DNA of 64,000 nt from Paraburkholderia sp. D15 (GCF_029910215.1 NZ_CP110395.1:1984001-2048000); one strand, 5' to 3'. Counted from the first letter of the stretch, positions 44,464 to 53,728 are shown. Translations and numbers: made by a program. The notes: generated from the sequence alone by a model not told the origin.

Positions 44464-44533
44464 GCGACGGCGGGGTGCGAGGCTATCGCCTTGCCATCCC
44501 GCCATCCCGCCAGCTCGCCATTCCATCGTGCCG

Positions 44534-46387
44534 TTATCCCGCCTTGCCGACGGGCGCGAAGCGCCGCTTTGCCGATGCGATCGGCAGACGACGGAAGCGT
44601 TCGCGCTTGTGTTCTTCCTCGAAGTGCGCGAGCGACGGTTTGACGAGATCGCTGCGCGACACGATGCCGACGAGCCGCAGGCTCTGCGCATCGGCGACGA
44701 CCGGCAGGCGTTCGAGTCCCTGCACGGCCAGCCGCGTCGCGACGAGCCGGCAGGTTTCCGAGCGCAGCGCAAACGCCGGTGCTGTGCGTTCAAATACAGC
44801 GGCGAGCGTCGACGCATGCTTGAGCGCGCGGCGAGCATCGTTATTCCCGGAAGCGCCAGCACTGGCCTCAGCCTTAGCCTCGCCCTCGACGCGGCAAAAA
44901 CGCTCGAGCATCGCGCGATCCACCACACCGATCACCGCGCCCGCGCGCACCACCGGATACGCGCGATGCAACTGCCCTGAACCGAAATACGCGTCCAATG
45001 CCGCGCCCACCGTCAACCCCGCATCGATCGTTTCGACCTCGGTCGTCATCACCTCATCGACATAGTGCCGCTCCAGCGGATCGACGCCGTACTCGCGATA
45101 GATGTGATACCCGCGCCGCGCGATCTTCTCCGTCATGATCGACCGGCGCATCACCACCGCCGAGAAGCCGTGCGCGACCAGCGTCGCCGTCAATAGCGGC
45201 AGCAGCGCGTTGCTGTCGTGAGTGAGGCCGAACGCGAAGACGATTGCCGTCAACGGCGCGCCGAGCGTCGCGCCCAGCGTGGCGGCCATGCAGACGAGCG
45301 GCCACAGCGCCGGTTCGTTACCCGGCAGCCAGTGCGACAGCAGCGTGCCGAGACCCGCGCCGAGCATCAGCAGCGGCGCGAGCACGCCGCCCGACGTGCC
45401 GGAGCCGAGCGCGACCACCCACATCACCGCCTTCACCGCGAGCAGCGCGAGTGCGATCTGCACCGCGATGTGCTGATGCAGCAGATCGCCGATCACGTCG
45501 TAACCGACGCCGAGCGCGCGCGGCTCCAGCCATCCGCCGATACCGACGACCACCGCGCCGAGCGCCGGCCACCACATCCAGTGAATCGGCAGCTTGCCGA
45601 ACAGGTCCTCGGTCTTGTAAAGCGCAGCCGACAGTCCCGACGCGAGCGCACCCGACAACAACCCGGCAATCACGCAGGACAGCAGCGCCCACGCATCTGG
45701 CACAGCAGTGTCGAGCGGAAACAGCGGACCCGCGCCGAAGCACAGCGCGCGCGCGAAACCGGCCACCGCGCAGGCGATCGCCACCGGCAGAAAACTGCGC
45801 GGCCGCCATTCGAACAACAGCAGTTCGACCGCCAGCAGCACGGCCGCGACCGGCGTGCCGAACACCGCGGTCATGCCGGCCGCCGCGCCCGCCACCAGCA
45901 GCGTCTTGCGCTCCGCCGCCGTGACCTTGAAGCATTGCGCGATCAACGAGCCGAGCGCGCCGCCGGTCATGATGATCGGCCCTTCCGCGCCGAACGGGCC
46001 GCCGCTGCCGATCACGATGCCCGACGACAGCGGCTTGAGCACCGCGACCTTCGGCGACATCCGGCTCTTGCCGAACAGGATCGCCTCGATCGCTTCCGGA
46101 ATGCCGTGACCGCGAATCTTCTCCGACCCATACCGCGCGATCAGCCCCACGATCAGCCCGCCCAGCACCGGCACGCCGATCACCCACAGCCCGAGCGTGT
46201 TGCCCGCCGGCGAGCGCTCGGCGAACGACAGCGTGCCGAAGAAAAACAGATTGGTGAACAACCGGATCAGGTTCAGCAGGACGAATGCGGCGAGCGTACT
46301 GACCGCGCCGATGCATGCAGCCAGCGCGAAAATTCCGGGCAGCCGCGCGTTGGCCGAAAAATCGCGCTTGTGGGCATCTGTGCTCAT
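44534..46387 (-). CDS. ClC-family chloride channel/antiporter with C-terminal CBS pair
   Basis: 617 residues, about 10-12 membrane helices. Filter motifs: GSGGPFGAEGPIIMTGGALG (gating Glu retained in GAEGP, but the usual Lys/Arg of G[K/R]EGP is Ala), GTPVAAVLLAVELL, and GSGTSGGVLAPLLMLGAGLG. The last 200 residues hold two CBS domains (VDEVMTTEVETIDAGLTVGA; PVVADAQSLRLVGIVSRSDL) for nucleotide-sensing control. The start at 46387 follows the MarR gene's stop by two bases, so both are one operon. It may move chloride or another anion; a link with the HPP protein gene, which shares the MarR operator, suggests joint anion homeostasis. Confidence 0.87.
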   Translation of the reverse strand: MSTDAHKRDFSANARLPGIFALAACIGAVSTLAAFVLLNLIRLFTNLFFFGTLSFAERSPAGNTLGLWVIGVPVLGGLIVGLIARYGSEKIRGHGIPEAIEAILFGKSRMSPKVAVLKPLSSGIVIGSGGPFGAEGPIIMTGGALGSLIAQCFKVTAAERKTLLVAGAAAGMTAVFGTPVAAVLLAVELLLFEWRPRSFLPVAIACAVAGFARALCFGAGPLFPLDTAVPDAWALLSCVIAGLLSGALASGLSAALYKTEDLFGKLPIHWMWWPALGAVVVGIGGWLEPRALGVGYDVIGDLLHQHIAVQIALALLAVKAVMWVVALGSGTSGGVLAPLLMLGAGLGTLLSHWLPGNEPALWPLVCMAATLGATLGAPLTAIVFAFGLTHDSNALLPLLTATLVAHGFSAVVMRRSIMTEKIARRGYHIYREYGVDPLERHYVDEVMTTEVETIDAGLTVGAALDAYFGSGQLHRAYPVVRAGAVIGVVDRAMLERFCRVEGEAKAEASAGASGNNDARRALKHASTLAAVFERTAPAFALRSETCRLVATRLAVQGLERLPVVADAQSLRLVGIVSRSDLVKPSLAHFEEEHKRERFRRLPIASAKRRFAPVGKAG

Positions 46388-46389
46388 GA

Positions 46390-46806
46390 TTACTCGTAGT
46401 CGATCTGTGGAACCTGGAAAGCGCCCTTGAGCGATTTCAACTCCGCGCGGTGCAGTTGCGCGAGGCGTGCGAGCACGCGTTCGCCGGCTTTTTCCAGGTG
46501 GACTTCCACCTGGCGACGATCGGTCTCGCTGACCTGGCGGCGCACCAGATTCAGCGCCTCGCAGCGCGACACCAGCGCGACCACGCCGTGATGCTGCGAT
46601 TGCAGGCGCTCGGCGAGTTCGCCGATGCTGGCCCAGTCGCGCTCCGGATACCCCTTGATATGCAGCAGCAACAGATACTGCAGCGGCGTGATGCCTTCGC
46701 TTTGCGCGGCCTGTTCGGAGAAGCGCTCGAAGCGCCGCATCTGATAGCGAAACTCCGAGAGTTGTTCGAAGTCGGTTTTCTTCAGCTCGTGAATGCGTGC
46801 TGTCAT
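46390..46806 (-). CDS. MarR-family transcriptional regulator
   Basis: 138 residues. Winged HTH from about 42-110: ITPLQYLLLLHIKGYPERDW, IGELAERLQSQHHGVVALVS, and the wing RRQVSETDRRQVEVHLEKAG. MarR proteins bind palindromes as dimers and release on ligand binding. A 19-bp perfect palindrome lies 31 bases upstream of its own ATG and a 16/19 match lies right before the HPP-CBS gene, so it probably represses itself, the ClC channel and the HPP protein. The inducer is unknown; anions or phenolics are both conceivable. Confidence 0.88.
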   Translation of the reverse strand: MTARIHELKKTDFEQLSEFRYQMRRFERFSEQAAQSEGITPLQYLLLLHIKGYPERDWASIGELAERLQSQHHGVVALVSRCEALNLVRRQVSETDRRQVEVHLEKAGERVLARLAQLHRAELKSLKGAFQVPQIDYE

Positions 46807-46837
46807 GGGTCATCCGGCGTGGCGGGAAAAGCGCAAT

Positions 46838-46856
46838 TATATCACAAGGTGATATA
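46838..46856 (-). promoter_or_regulatory. MarR operator of the marR-clc operon
   Basis: TATATCAC-AAG-GTGATATA, exact 8-bp arms. The match at 48155-48173 supports it as the operator of this regulator. Confidence 0.75.
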
Positions 46857-46912
46857 TATGGATGCAGTGCCGGCACGCGAATCCGGTGCACGCATGCACG
46901 GAACGGCGGGCG

Positions 46913-48151
46913 TCAGGCGGCCTGCTGCGCCTTCAGCATGGTCTGACGATAAAGGCCCGAGATCAGATCGATCTGCGTGATCATGCCGGCCACCTGACCG
47001 GCGCGGTCCAGCACCGGAATGTGGTGATGGCCGTGGTTGGCGAACAGGGGCACGAGGTCGGTGATCGGCGCGGCGGCGTCGATGGTGCGTACCTCGGTCG
47101 TCATCACGCTGCCAGTGGTGGGCGTGCGCCGCGCGTCGCCGCGCAGCCAGCCGTCGACGTAGTTTACGAAGGGCGACAGGCCGCCGAAGATCCGTTTGTC
47201 GACGAGGTCCGCGCGTGTCACGATGCCCAGCAGTTTGTGCTCGCCGTCGGTGACGGGCAGCGCCTTCACGTTGTGGCGCTTGAGCAGCGCCCACGCCGCC
47301 GTCGCGCGGGTGGCGGGCGACACGGCCACTACGTGGCGCGACATGATGTCTTCGCAGCGCAGTTCGTCGAAGCTGCGCGAGAACGCCTGCAATTCGGTTT
47401 CGCGCAGCAAGGCTTCGAGGTCGTCCGGATCGATGTCGAGCATTTCGCCACGGCGCTGCAACACCGTTTCGAGATCCGCGCGGGTGAAGCCGGCGCGCGG
47501 CGTGGCGTCGGACGTGGCGCGCGCTTGACGGACCGCGTGCGGATAGCGGTGGCCGGTAGCGGCGTGATACACGAGCGCTGCCGCCAGCAGCGCGGCCGAC
47601 TGCAATGCGATCGGCTCCAGCACGAAGCGATAACCCAGCGCGTGAATCGCCGGGCCGCCGAGTACCGCCGTCAACGCGACGGCGCCGGATGGCGGATGCA
47701 CGCAGCGCAGCGCGAACATGCCGCAGATCGACAGCGCGACCGCGAGCGCCGCCGCGAGCGTCGGGTCGCCGATCAGATGCGCGCAGGTCACGCCGATCGT
47801 CGCCGACACCAGATTGCCGCCGATGATCGACCACGGCTGCGCGAGCGGACTGGCCGGCACGGCGAACAGCAGCACGGCCGAGGCGCCCATCGGCGCGACC
47901 AGCAGCGGAATGGCGGCGGCCGGCCCGAGCAGCACGAACATCGCGCCGCCGGTGAAGGCGATGCCGACGAGCGCGCCGAGGCAGGCGCGCGCGCGTTCCT
48001 GCCAGCGCACGGACACCGGAGCGGGGATGAAGCTGGCCAGCCAGCGTAGAACGTTGGAACGGTACACGGTAGGAAGAGCAGGGAAGTGAAGGACGGTGAC
48101 GCCGGCGACGTTACCGGAGAAACCCCGGCGACGCGAAGACACATTGCGCAT
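46913..48151 (-). CDS. HPP-family membrane protein with CBS pair
   Basis: 412 residues. Four hydrophobic segments (about 55-190) include the family-defining CVHPPSGAVALTAVLGG. The C-terminal half has two CBS domains (CEDIMSRHVVAVSPATRATA; VMTTEVRTIDAAAPITDLVP). HPP proteins include nitrite transporters of cyanobacteria and chloroplasts. The ATG at 48149-48151 lies only three bases from the operator and close to a TATAAT, so the true start may be further in (for example the GTG at residue 29) or the mRNA nearly leaderless. It probably belongs to the MarR regulon with the ClC channel. Confidence 0.83.
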   Translation of the reverse strand: MRNVSSRRRGFSGNVAGVTVLHFPALPTVYRSNVLRWLASFIPAPVSVRWQERARACLGALVGIAFTGGAMFVLLGPAAAIPLLVAPMGASAVLLFAVPASPLAQPWSIIGGNLVSATIGVTCAHLIGDPTLAAALAVALSICGMFALRCVHPPSGAVALTAVLGGPAIHALGYRFVLEPIALQSAALLAAALVYHAATGHRYPHAVRQARATSDATPRAGFTRADLETVLQRRGEMLDIDPDDLEALLRETELQAFSRSFDELRCEDIMSRHVVAVSPATRATAAWALLKRHNVKALPVTDGEHKLLGIVTRADLVDKRIFGGLSPFVNYVDGWLRGDARRTPTTGSVMTTEVRTIDAAAPITDLVPLFANHGHHHIPVLDRAGQVAGMITQIDLISGLYRQTMLKAQQAA

Positions 48152-48154
48152 GAT

Positions 48155-48173
48155 TATATGTCAATGTGATATA
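48155..48173 (-). promoter_or_regulatory. MarR operator and -10 element of the HPP-CBS gene
   Basis: TATATGTCAATGTGATATA, 16 of 19 positions identical to 46838-46856. On the minus strand it contains TATAAT (48153-48158), so repressor binding would block the promoter. Confidence 0.68.
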
Positions 48174-48220
48174 AAACGCCGGGCGCGGCACACGCGCCAT
48201 CAGGGCGTGGGCGAGGTGTG

Positions 48221-49795
48221 TTACGCGTCCCCGACCCGCTCGGCTCGCTCCGTCCGCCCGGTTCGCTCCGTCCGTTCCACGCGTGAGGACGACACCTTGT
48301 TGCGTCCGCTCGCCTTGGCGTCGTACAGCGCTTCGTCGGCGGCCTTGATCACGGCGGTCACTTCATCGTCGCGTTGCGGCTCGTAGCTGACCGCGCCGAT
48401 GCTGGCCGTCACGCGTCCGTACTCGCTGCCCGCGTGTTCGATCCCGCACTCGGAGATCGCGTTGCGAATCCGCTCGGCGATTTCGGTGGCGCCTTCGGCC
48501 GGCGTATCGGGCAGCACCACGACGAATTCCTCGCCGCCGTAGCGCGCGGCGGTATCGGCCGGCCGCCGGATGCTGTCGGTGATGCAGCGCGCGACGGCGG
48601 CGAGCGCGTCGTCGCCGGCCTGGTGGCCGTAGGTGTCGTTGTACGCCTTGAAGCGGTCGATATCGACGAACAGCAGCGACACCACGCTGCGCGTGCGCTT
48701 CGCGCGCCGCCATTCGGTCTCCAGAATCTCGCCGAGACTGCGCCGATTGTTCAGCCCGGTGAGACCGTCGGTGCGTGCGAGCAGCATCAGTTCCGATTCC
48801 GCGCGCATGCGCCGCCGCAACTGCACGCCGAGCAGCGAGGTCAGGCCGATGAACGCGAAGCCGAAGACGAGCATCAGCGAGCCGATGGTCAGCGCGCGGC
48901 GGCGCCACCCCGCGTAAATATCGTCTTCCGCCGCGGCGGCCATGATGATCAGCGGCGCGTTCGGGAAATTCCTGAACCAGTAGAGACGCCGTACGTTGTC
49001 GATCGACGCGGTATCGCCGAAGCTGCCTTCCTCGTCCGCCATGAAGTGACGGAACGTGCTGGCGTTGCGGATGCTGCGGCCCGGCACGCGCGGGTCGTAC
49101 GGCTGACGCATCACCATCACGCCGTCCTTGCCGATCAGCGAGAGCGAGCCGTGCGGGCCGAGCGAGAGCCCGGCGAACAGCTTGTGGAAGTATTCGAGGT
49201 TGACCGCGAGCAGCACGATGCCGGCGAACGAACCGTCCGGATTCGACAGACGCCGGGTCAACGCAATGCTCGGCGAGCCGCCGCGCAGCCGCGACTCGTA
49301 GGGATCGCTGACATACAGGCCCATGGCCGGGTTGTCGCGTTGCACGATGAAGTACTGCCGGTCGGCGAAATTCCCCTGGCGCGGCACGTCGCTGCCGGAG
49401 TCGAGCACGATGTTGCCCTGCGCATCCAGCACGAGAATCGATCCCAGGTATTGCGCGCTCGCCGCCCGGTCGAACAGCACCTCGCGGCGCATGCGCGGCG
49501 GCAGGGCCATCACCTCGGGGTCCTTGATGCCGTCCACCACCGCCTGCAACGACAGCTCGTAGAGCTCGAAATTGCGTTCGATGTCGCGCTCGGCGATCAG
49601 CGCGATGTCGCGCAGCGTGTCGCGCGTGTGGTCGAGGGTGTCCTGGCGGCTTTGATAGAGGACGAGCCCGCACAGGCCGAGCATGACGAAGGCGATCAAC
49701 GCGCCGCACGCTGCGACGAGCAACGAGGACGACGCGAATTTCCGTGTCACGCGTCCCCAGAAATCCGCCACCAGACCGTTTTCCGTTCTTGTCAT
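48221..49795 (-). CDS. Diguanylate cyclase with periplasmic dCache sensor
   Basis: 524 residues. Membrane helix about 28-48, extracytoplasmic dCache domain about 50-295 (LQAVVDGIKDPEVMALPPRM, DRQYFIVQRDNPAMGLYVSD), second helix about 298-320, then a GGDEF domain (about 345-500) with active site RYGGEEFVVVL and an intact I-site RPAD five residues before it. It makes c-di-GMP in response to a periplasmic ligand, with product inhibition. The last twenty residues are an Arg/Thr/Glu repeat (RVERTERTGRTERAERVG) coded by short DNA repeats. No EAL domain. It is monocistronic. Confidence 0.9.
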   Translation of the reverse strand: MTRTENGLVADFWGRVTRKFASSSLLVAACGALIAFVMLGLCGLVLYQSRQDTLDHTRDTLRDIALIAERDIERNFELYELSLQAVVDGIKDPEVMALPPRMRREVLFDRAASAQYLGSILVLDAQGNIVLDSGSDVPRQGNFADRQYFIVQRDNPAMGLYVSDPYESRLRGGSPSIALTRRLSNPDGSFAGIVLLAVNLEYFHKLFAGLSLGPHGSLSLIGKDGVMVMRQPYDPRVPGRSIRNASTFRHFMADEEGSFGDTASIDNVRRLYWFRNFPNAPLIIMAAAAEDDIYAGWRRRALTIGSLMLVFGFAFIGLTSLLGVQLRRRMRAESELMLLARTDGLTGLNNRRSLGEILETEWRRAKRTRSVVSLLFVDIDRFKAYNDTYGHQAGDDALAAVARCITDSIRRPADTAARYGGEEFVVVLPDTPAEGATEIAERIRNAISECGIEHAGSEYGRVTASIGAVSYEPQRDDEVTAVIKAADEALYDAKASGRNKVSSSRVERTERTGRTERAERVGDA

Positions 49796-49975
49796 TGTTT
49801 ATCGGACGAGCAGACCCGGCTCGTGCAACGCCAGGCCGATAGTCGGAGGACGCCGGGCCATGCTGGTCCGCCCGGTATCCGCGCTTGGTTGATGCAGTGG
49901 CTATGGTATCAGGCTTAAACTGCGGTTTAACGGTCCTGACGACAGCCGGCCATCGCGCGCCGAGGGAGACATGAC

Positions 49976-51226
49976 GTGAGCACTTTCCTGTTCCGCAATG
50001 CCGCATTGCTCGATCCGCTCGAAGCGCAGTTGCGCGAGGGCATCGAGATCCTCGTCGAGGACGGTTTGATCCGGGAAGTGTCGGACACGCCGCTCAACAG
50101 CGCCGCCGCGCAGGTGATCGACGTGAAGGGCAGGACCGTCATGCCCGGCCTGATCGACCTGCACGTGCATGTGGTCGCGATCGAGTTCAACCTGCCGCGC
50201 GTCGCGACCCTGCCCAACGTGCTCGTCACGCTGCGCGCCGTGCCGCTGATGCGCGCGATGCTGCGGCGCGGGTTTACCACGGTGCGCGACGCGGGTGGCG
50301 CGGGGCATCCGTTCAAGGTGGCGGTCGAGTCCGGGCTCGTCGAAGGTCCGCGCATGTTCGTCTCGGGCCGCGCGTTGAGCCAGACCGGCGGCCATGCCGA
50401 CAGCCGCGCCCGTACCGACTACATGCCGCCCGACGCGCCGTGCGGATGCTGCGTGCGCGTCGGCGCGCTCGGCCGCGTGGCGGACGGCGTCGACGAAGTG
50501 CGCCGCGCGGTCCGCGAGGAACTGCAGATGGGTGCCGACCAGATCAAGATCATGGCCTCCGGCGGGGTCGCGTCGCCGACCGACCCGGTGGGCGCGTTCG
50601 GCTACTCGGAGGACGAGATCCGCGCGATCGTCGCCGAGGCCGAGGGGCGCGGCACCTATGTGCTGGCGCACGCCTATACGCCCGCCGCGATCGCGCGCGC
50701 GGTGCGCTGCGGCGTGCGCACGATCGAACACGGCAACCTGATCGACGATGAAACCGCGCGGCTCGTCGCGCAGCACGGCGCTTACGTGGTGCCGACGCTG
50801 GTCACCTACGACGCGCTCGCCAGCGAAGGCGAAAAGTACGGCCTGCCGCCGGCCAGCATCGCGAAGATCGCGGACGTGCACGGCGCGGGCATGCGCTCGA
50901 TCGAAATCATGAAGCGCGCGGGCGTGAAGATGGGCTTCGGCACCGACCTGCTGGGCGAATCGCAGCGTCTGCAAAGCGACGAATTCCGCCTGCTGGCCGA
51001 GGTCATGACGCCGGCCGAGGTGATTGCGAGCGCAACCGTCGTCGGCGCGCAAGTGCTGGGCATGCAGGACCGGCTCGGGCGGATCGTGCCGGGCGCGTAT
51101 GCGGATCTGCTGGTGGTGGACGGCAATCCGCTCGAATCGGTGACGTGCCTGCTCGGCCAGGGCGAGCACATTCCGCTGGTGATGAAGGATGGGCGCATCG
51201 TCGTGAACGAGCTCGAACGCGCCTAA
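49976..51226 (+). CDS. Amidohydrolase-superfamily protein (imidazolonepropionase/prolidase-like)
   Basis: 416 residues from a GTG with GGGAG upstream; the ATG at 49971 is followed at once by a stop. Metal ligands of the amidohydrolase fold: GLIDLHVHVV (HxH, about residues 58-67), a Lys in QIKIMASGG (about 191-199), LAHAY, IEHGN and the Asp in FGTDLLG. A hydantoinase/prolidase-like activity on N-acyl or Xaa-Pro-type substrates is typical for this subgroup, but the substrate is not visible. It is followed by an MFS permease on the same strand and a convergent LysR gene, so it is probably part of a small catabolic unit. Confidence 0.82.
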   Translation: MSTFLFRNAALLDPLEAQLREGIEILVEDGLIREVSDTPLNSAAAQVIDVKGRTVMPGLIDLHVHVVAIEFNLPRVATLPNVLVTLRAVPLMRAMLRRGFTTVRDAGGAGHPFKVAVESGLVEGPRMFVSGRALSQTGGHADSRARTDYMPPDAPCGCCVRVGALGRVADGVDEVRRAVREELQMGADQIKIMASGGVASPTDPVGAFGYSEDEIRAIVAEAEGRGTYVLAHAYTPAAIARAVRCGVRTIEHGNLIDDETARLVAQHGAYVVPTLVTYDALASEGEKYGLPPASIAKIADVHGAGMRSIEIMKRAGVKMGFGTDLLGESQRLQSDEFRLLAEVMTPAEVIASATVVGAQVLGMQDRLGRIVPGAYADLLVVDGNPLESVTCLLGQGEHIPLVMKDGRIVVNELERA

Positions 51227-51278
51227 CGAAAGTCCACGTGGTTCTTGCCGTCTTTGTCATGCTCGCGGGAGTCCTGCC

Positions 51279-52655
51279 ATGTCGATGATTGCCGAGCGCA
51301 TCGAGCGCCTGCCGTTATCTTCGTTCCACCGCCGCCTGCTGCTGATGGGCGGCCTCGGCTATACCTTCGACGCGATGGACGCCGCCGTGCTCGCGTTCCT
51401 GCTGCCGGTGCTGCGCACGCAATGGGGGCTCACGAGCGTGCAGACCGGCGTGCTGGGCAGCGGCACCTTCATCGGCTATTTTCTCGGCGCGATGCTGGCG
51501 GGCATGCTCGGCGATCTGATCGGCCGCCGCAAGGTGATGATGTACGCGCTGGTGATCTACTGCGTGGCGTCGCTCGCGAGCGCGGCGGCCACGCAATGGG
51601 GCTTCTTTCTCGCGACGCGCATCGTCGCCGGGTTCGGCACCGGCGCGGAAAGCGCGATCGTCGCGCCGTTCCTGTCGGAGTTCGTCGCACGGCGCTATCG
51701 CGGCAGCTTCACGGGCAGCCTCGCCGGGTTCTTCTCGTTCGGCTTCGTCGCGGCCGCGTTGCTCGGCTATCTCGTGATTCCGCTCGCGCCCGACGCGTGG
51801 CGCGTGGTGATGGTCGTCACCGCGTTGCCGATCGTGATGCTGCTGTGGTGGCGCCGCGCGTTGCCCGAGTCGCCGCGCTGGCTCGAAGCGCGCGGCCGCC
51901 GCGCGGAAGCCGAGGCGATCGTCGCGCGCATGGAAGCGGAGGTCACGGCCGCGGGCGTGCGGCTCGAACCGCTGCCGCCGGCGCGTGAAGGCGAACTGCC
52001 GCTGGCGGCCGGCAACGCGTCGATCGTCGCGAACGTGAAGGCGCTGTGGAGCGCGAAGCTCGCGCGCATCACCGCGATGACGTGGCTGATGTGGCTGTCG
52101 ATCACCTTCAGCTACTACGCGTTCTTCACGTGGATTCCTGGCCTGCTGGTGCAGAGCGGCATGACGATCACGCGCAGTTTCTCGTACTCGCTCGTGATCT
52201 ATCTCGGCCAGATTCCCGGCTATTTTTCCGGCGCGTGGCTCAACGAAAAGATCGGCCGCCAGGCGACCATCGCGTCGTACATGATTCTGGGCGGCATCGC
52301 GGCGCTCGGGCTCGCGCTGACGCGTAGCGACGCGGGCATCATGCTGTCGGGCGTGCTGCTGTCGTTCTTCATGAACGGCACCTATGCCGGCGTCTATGCA
52401 TACACGCCGGAGGTTTTTCCTACCGACGTGCGCGCGACCGGCACCGGACTCGCGTCGTCGATCGGACGGCTCGGCGCGATCGCGGCGCCGATCCTGGTCG
52501 GCTATCTGTATCCGCCGCTGGGCTTTGCGGGGGTGTTCGGCGCGACCACCGCGGTGCTGTTGATCGGCGCGCTCGCCGTGTTGCTGATGGGCGTGCAGAC
52601 GCGCGGCAGATCGCTGGAAGAGATCGCGGCGGAGCAGGTCGACCGGCCGGTTTGA
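51279..52655 (+). CDS. MFS transporter, aromatic acid/sugar-type symporter
   Basis: 458 residues, 12 predicted helices. Motifs: GYTFDAMDAAVLAFLLPVLR in helix 1 (Asp typical of AAHS-type proton symporters), loop 2-3 GMLGDLIGRRKVMMY, and RALPESPRWLEARGR after helix 6. A YTPEVFPTDVRATGTGLASS motif near the end is shared with AAHS and sugar porters. It lies 52 bases after the amidohydrolase gene and probably imports its substrate. Confidence 0.85.
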   Translation: MSMIAERIERLPLSSFHRRLLLMGGLGYTFDAMDAAVLAFLLPVLRTQWGLTSVQTGVLGSGTFIGYFLGAMLAGMLGDLIGRRKVMMYALVIYCVASLASAAATQWGFFLATRIVAGFGTGAESAIVAPFLSEFVARRYRGSFTGSLAGFFSFGFVAAALLGYLVIPLAPDAWRVVMVVTALPIVMLLWWRRALPESPRWLEARGRRAEAEAIVARMEAEVTAAGVRLEPLPPAREGELPLAAGNASIVANVKALWSAKLARITAMTWLMWLSITFSYYAFFTWIPGLLVQSGMTITRSFSYSLVIYLGQIPGYFSGAWLNEKIGRQATIASYMILGGIAALGLALTRSDAGIMLSGVLLSFFMNGTYAGVYAYTPEVFPTDVRATGTGLASSIGRLGAIAAPILVGYLYPPLGFAGVFGATTAVLLIGALAVLLMGVQTRGRSLEEIAAEQVDRPV

Positions 52656-52675
52656 GGGCGGCGTGCGGGGTTGGT

Positions 52676-53602
52676 TCATTGGCCTGCTGCAAGCCCTTTC
52701 AACCCGTCGTCAAGACCTTGCAGACCGGTTAGATGCTGCACCAGCGCCTTCTCCGCGCGCGGCATCGTCTCCAGATCGCGCATGCAGATCAGCAACTGGC
52801 GCGTCGCCCATGGATCGGCGAGATCGATCGTGCAGATGCCCGGCGTGCCGCGATAGCGCCGCGCCGCGGCGGCCGACACGATGCCGATGCCGGCGCCTTG
52901 CTCGACCATGCAGCAGATTCCGTCGAAGGTCCGCATATGCGTGCGGATGCTCAGCGTGCGGCCTGCCATCAATGCCCGTTCGCCGAGATACGCCTGTAGC
53001 GAACTGTCCGCGCTCAGGCCGATGAATTCGCGCCCGCCGGCTTCCGCGAGCGTGGTGCTCGCGAGTCCGGCAAGCGGATCGTCGCGGCTCGTGATCAGCA
53101 CGAGCTTGTCGACCGCGAACGGCAGCGTCTGCAACGCGCCGTGTTCGACCGCATCGGAAATGATGCCGATCTCCGCCGCGCCGGTCAGCACGCCCTTGAC
53201 CGTTTCGCTGCTTTGCCGCTCCTTCAGATCGATCTGCACGTTCGGATGGTCGCGCAGAAAACGGCCCACCGCCGACGGCAAGAACTCCGTGAGCGCCGCC
53301 GAGTTGGTCCACAGGCGGATGCACGCCTTGCGTCCCTGCTGATGCTCGCCGAGTTCGCCCTGCATCCGCTCGATCTGGCCGAGCACGAGCCGCGCGTGGT
53401 GCGCGAGCGTGTCGCCGGTTGGCGTGGATTCGACGCCGCGCCGGCCGCGTTCGAGCAGCGGCATGCCGAGCGTGTCCTCCATGCCGCGCAGCCGCGCGCT
53501 CGCCGATGGCAGCGACAGATTCGCGCGCGCGGCGCCGTGCGTGATGCTGCCGGTTTCGAGGATGGACAGAAACAGTCGTAGGTCGACGAGATCGAAGCGC
53601 AT
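52676..53602 (-). CDS. LysR-family regulator
   Basis: 308 residues. N-terminal HTH: DLRLFLSILETGSITHGAAR, SLPSASARLRGMEDTLGMPL. The C-terminal LysR substrate domain includes VQIDLKERQSSETVKGVLTG and EFIGLSADSSLQAYLGERAL. It converges on the amidohydrolase-MFS pair rather than diverging from it, so the target is uncertain; it resembles regulators that sit beside such transporter genes. The stretch 53603-54059 downstream of no gene holds a tandem repeat and one tiny frame. Confidence 0.87.
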   Translation of the reverse strand: MRFDLVDLRLFLSILETGSITHGAARANLSLPSASARLRGMEDTLGMPLLERGRRGVESTPTGDTLAHHARLVLGQIERMQGELGEHQQGRKACIRLWTNSAALTEFLPSAVGRFLRDHPNVQIDLKERQSSETVKGVLTGAAEIGIISDAVEHGALQTLPFAVDKLVLITSRDDPLAGLASTTLAEAGGREFIGLSADSSLQAYLGERALMAGRTLSIRTHMRTFDGICCMVEQGAGIGIVSAAAARRYRGTPGICTIDLADPWATRQLLICMRDLETMPRAEKALVQHLTGLQGLDDGLKGLAAGQ

Positions 53603-53696
53603 GGAGTGGGTGTCGTGGGAACGTGCCGCCGGGGTTCGGCGTCTGGTTCTGGATTCGGGTTCAACCGCGGTTTCGGGCTCGCGTTCGGCGTTTGAT

Positions 53697-53728
53697 TCAG
53701 CCTCGCGTTCAGCCTCGCGTTCAGCCTA
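53697..53728 (+). repeat. Tandem 12-bp repeat, 2.7 copies
   Basis: TTCAGCCTCGCG at 53697-53708 and 53709-53720, then TTCAGCCT, upstream of the LysR gene at 52676-53602 (minus strand). Weaker copies lie just before it. Confidence 0.8.
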
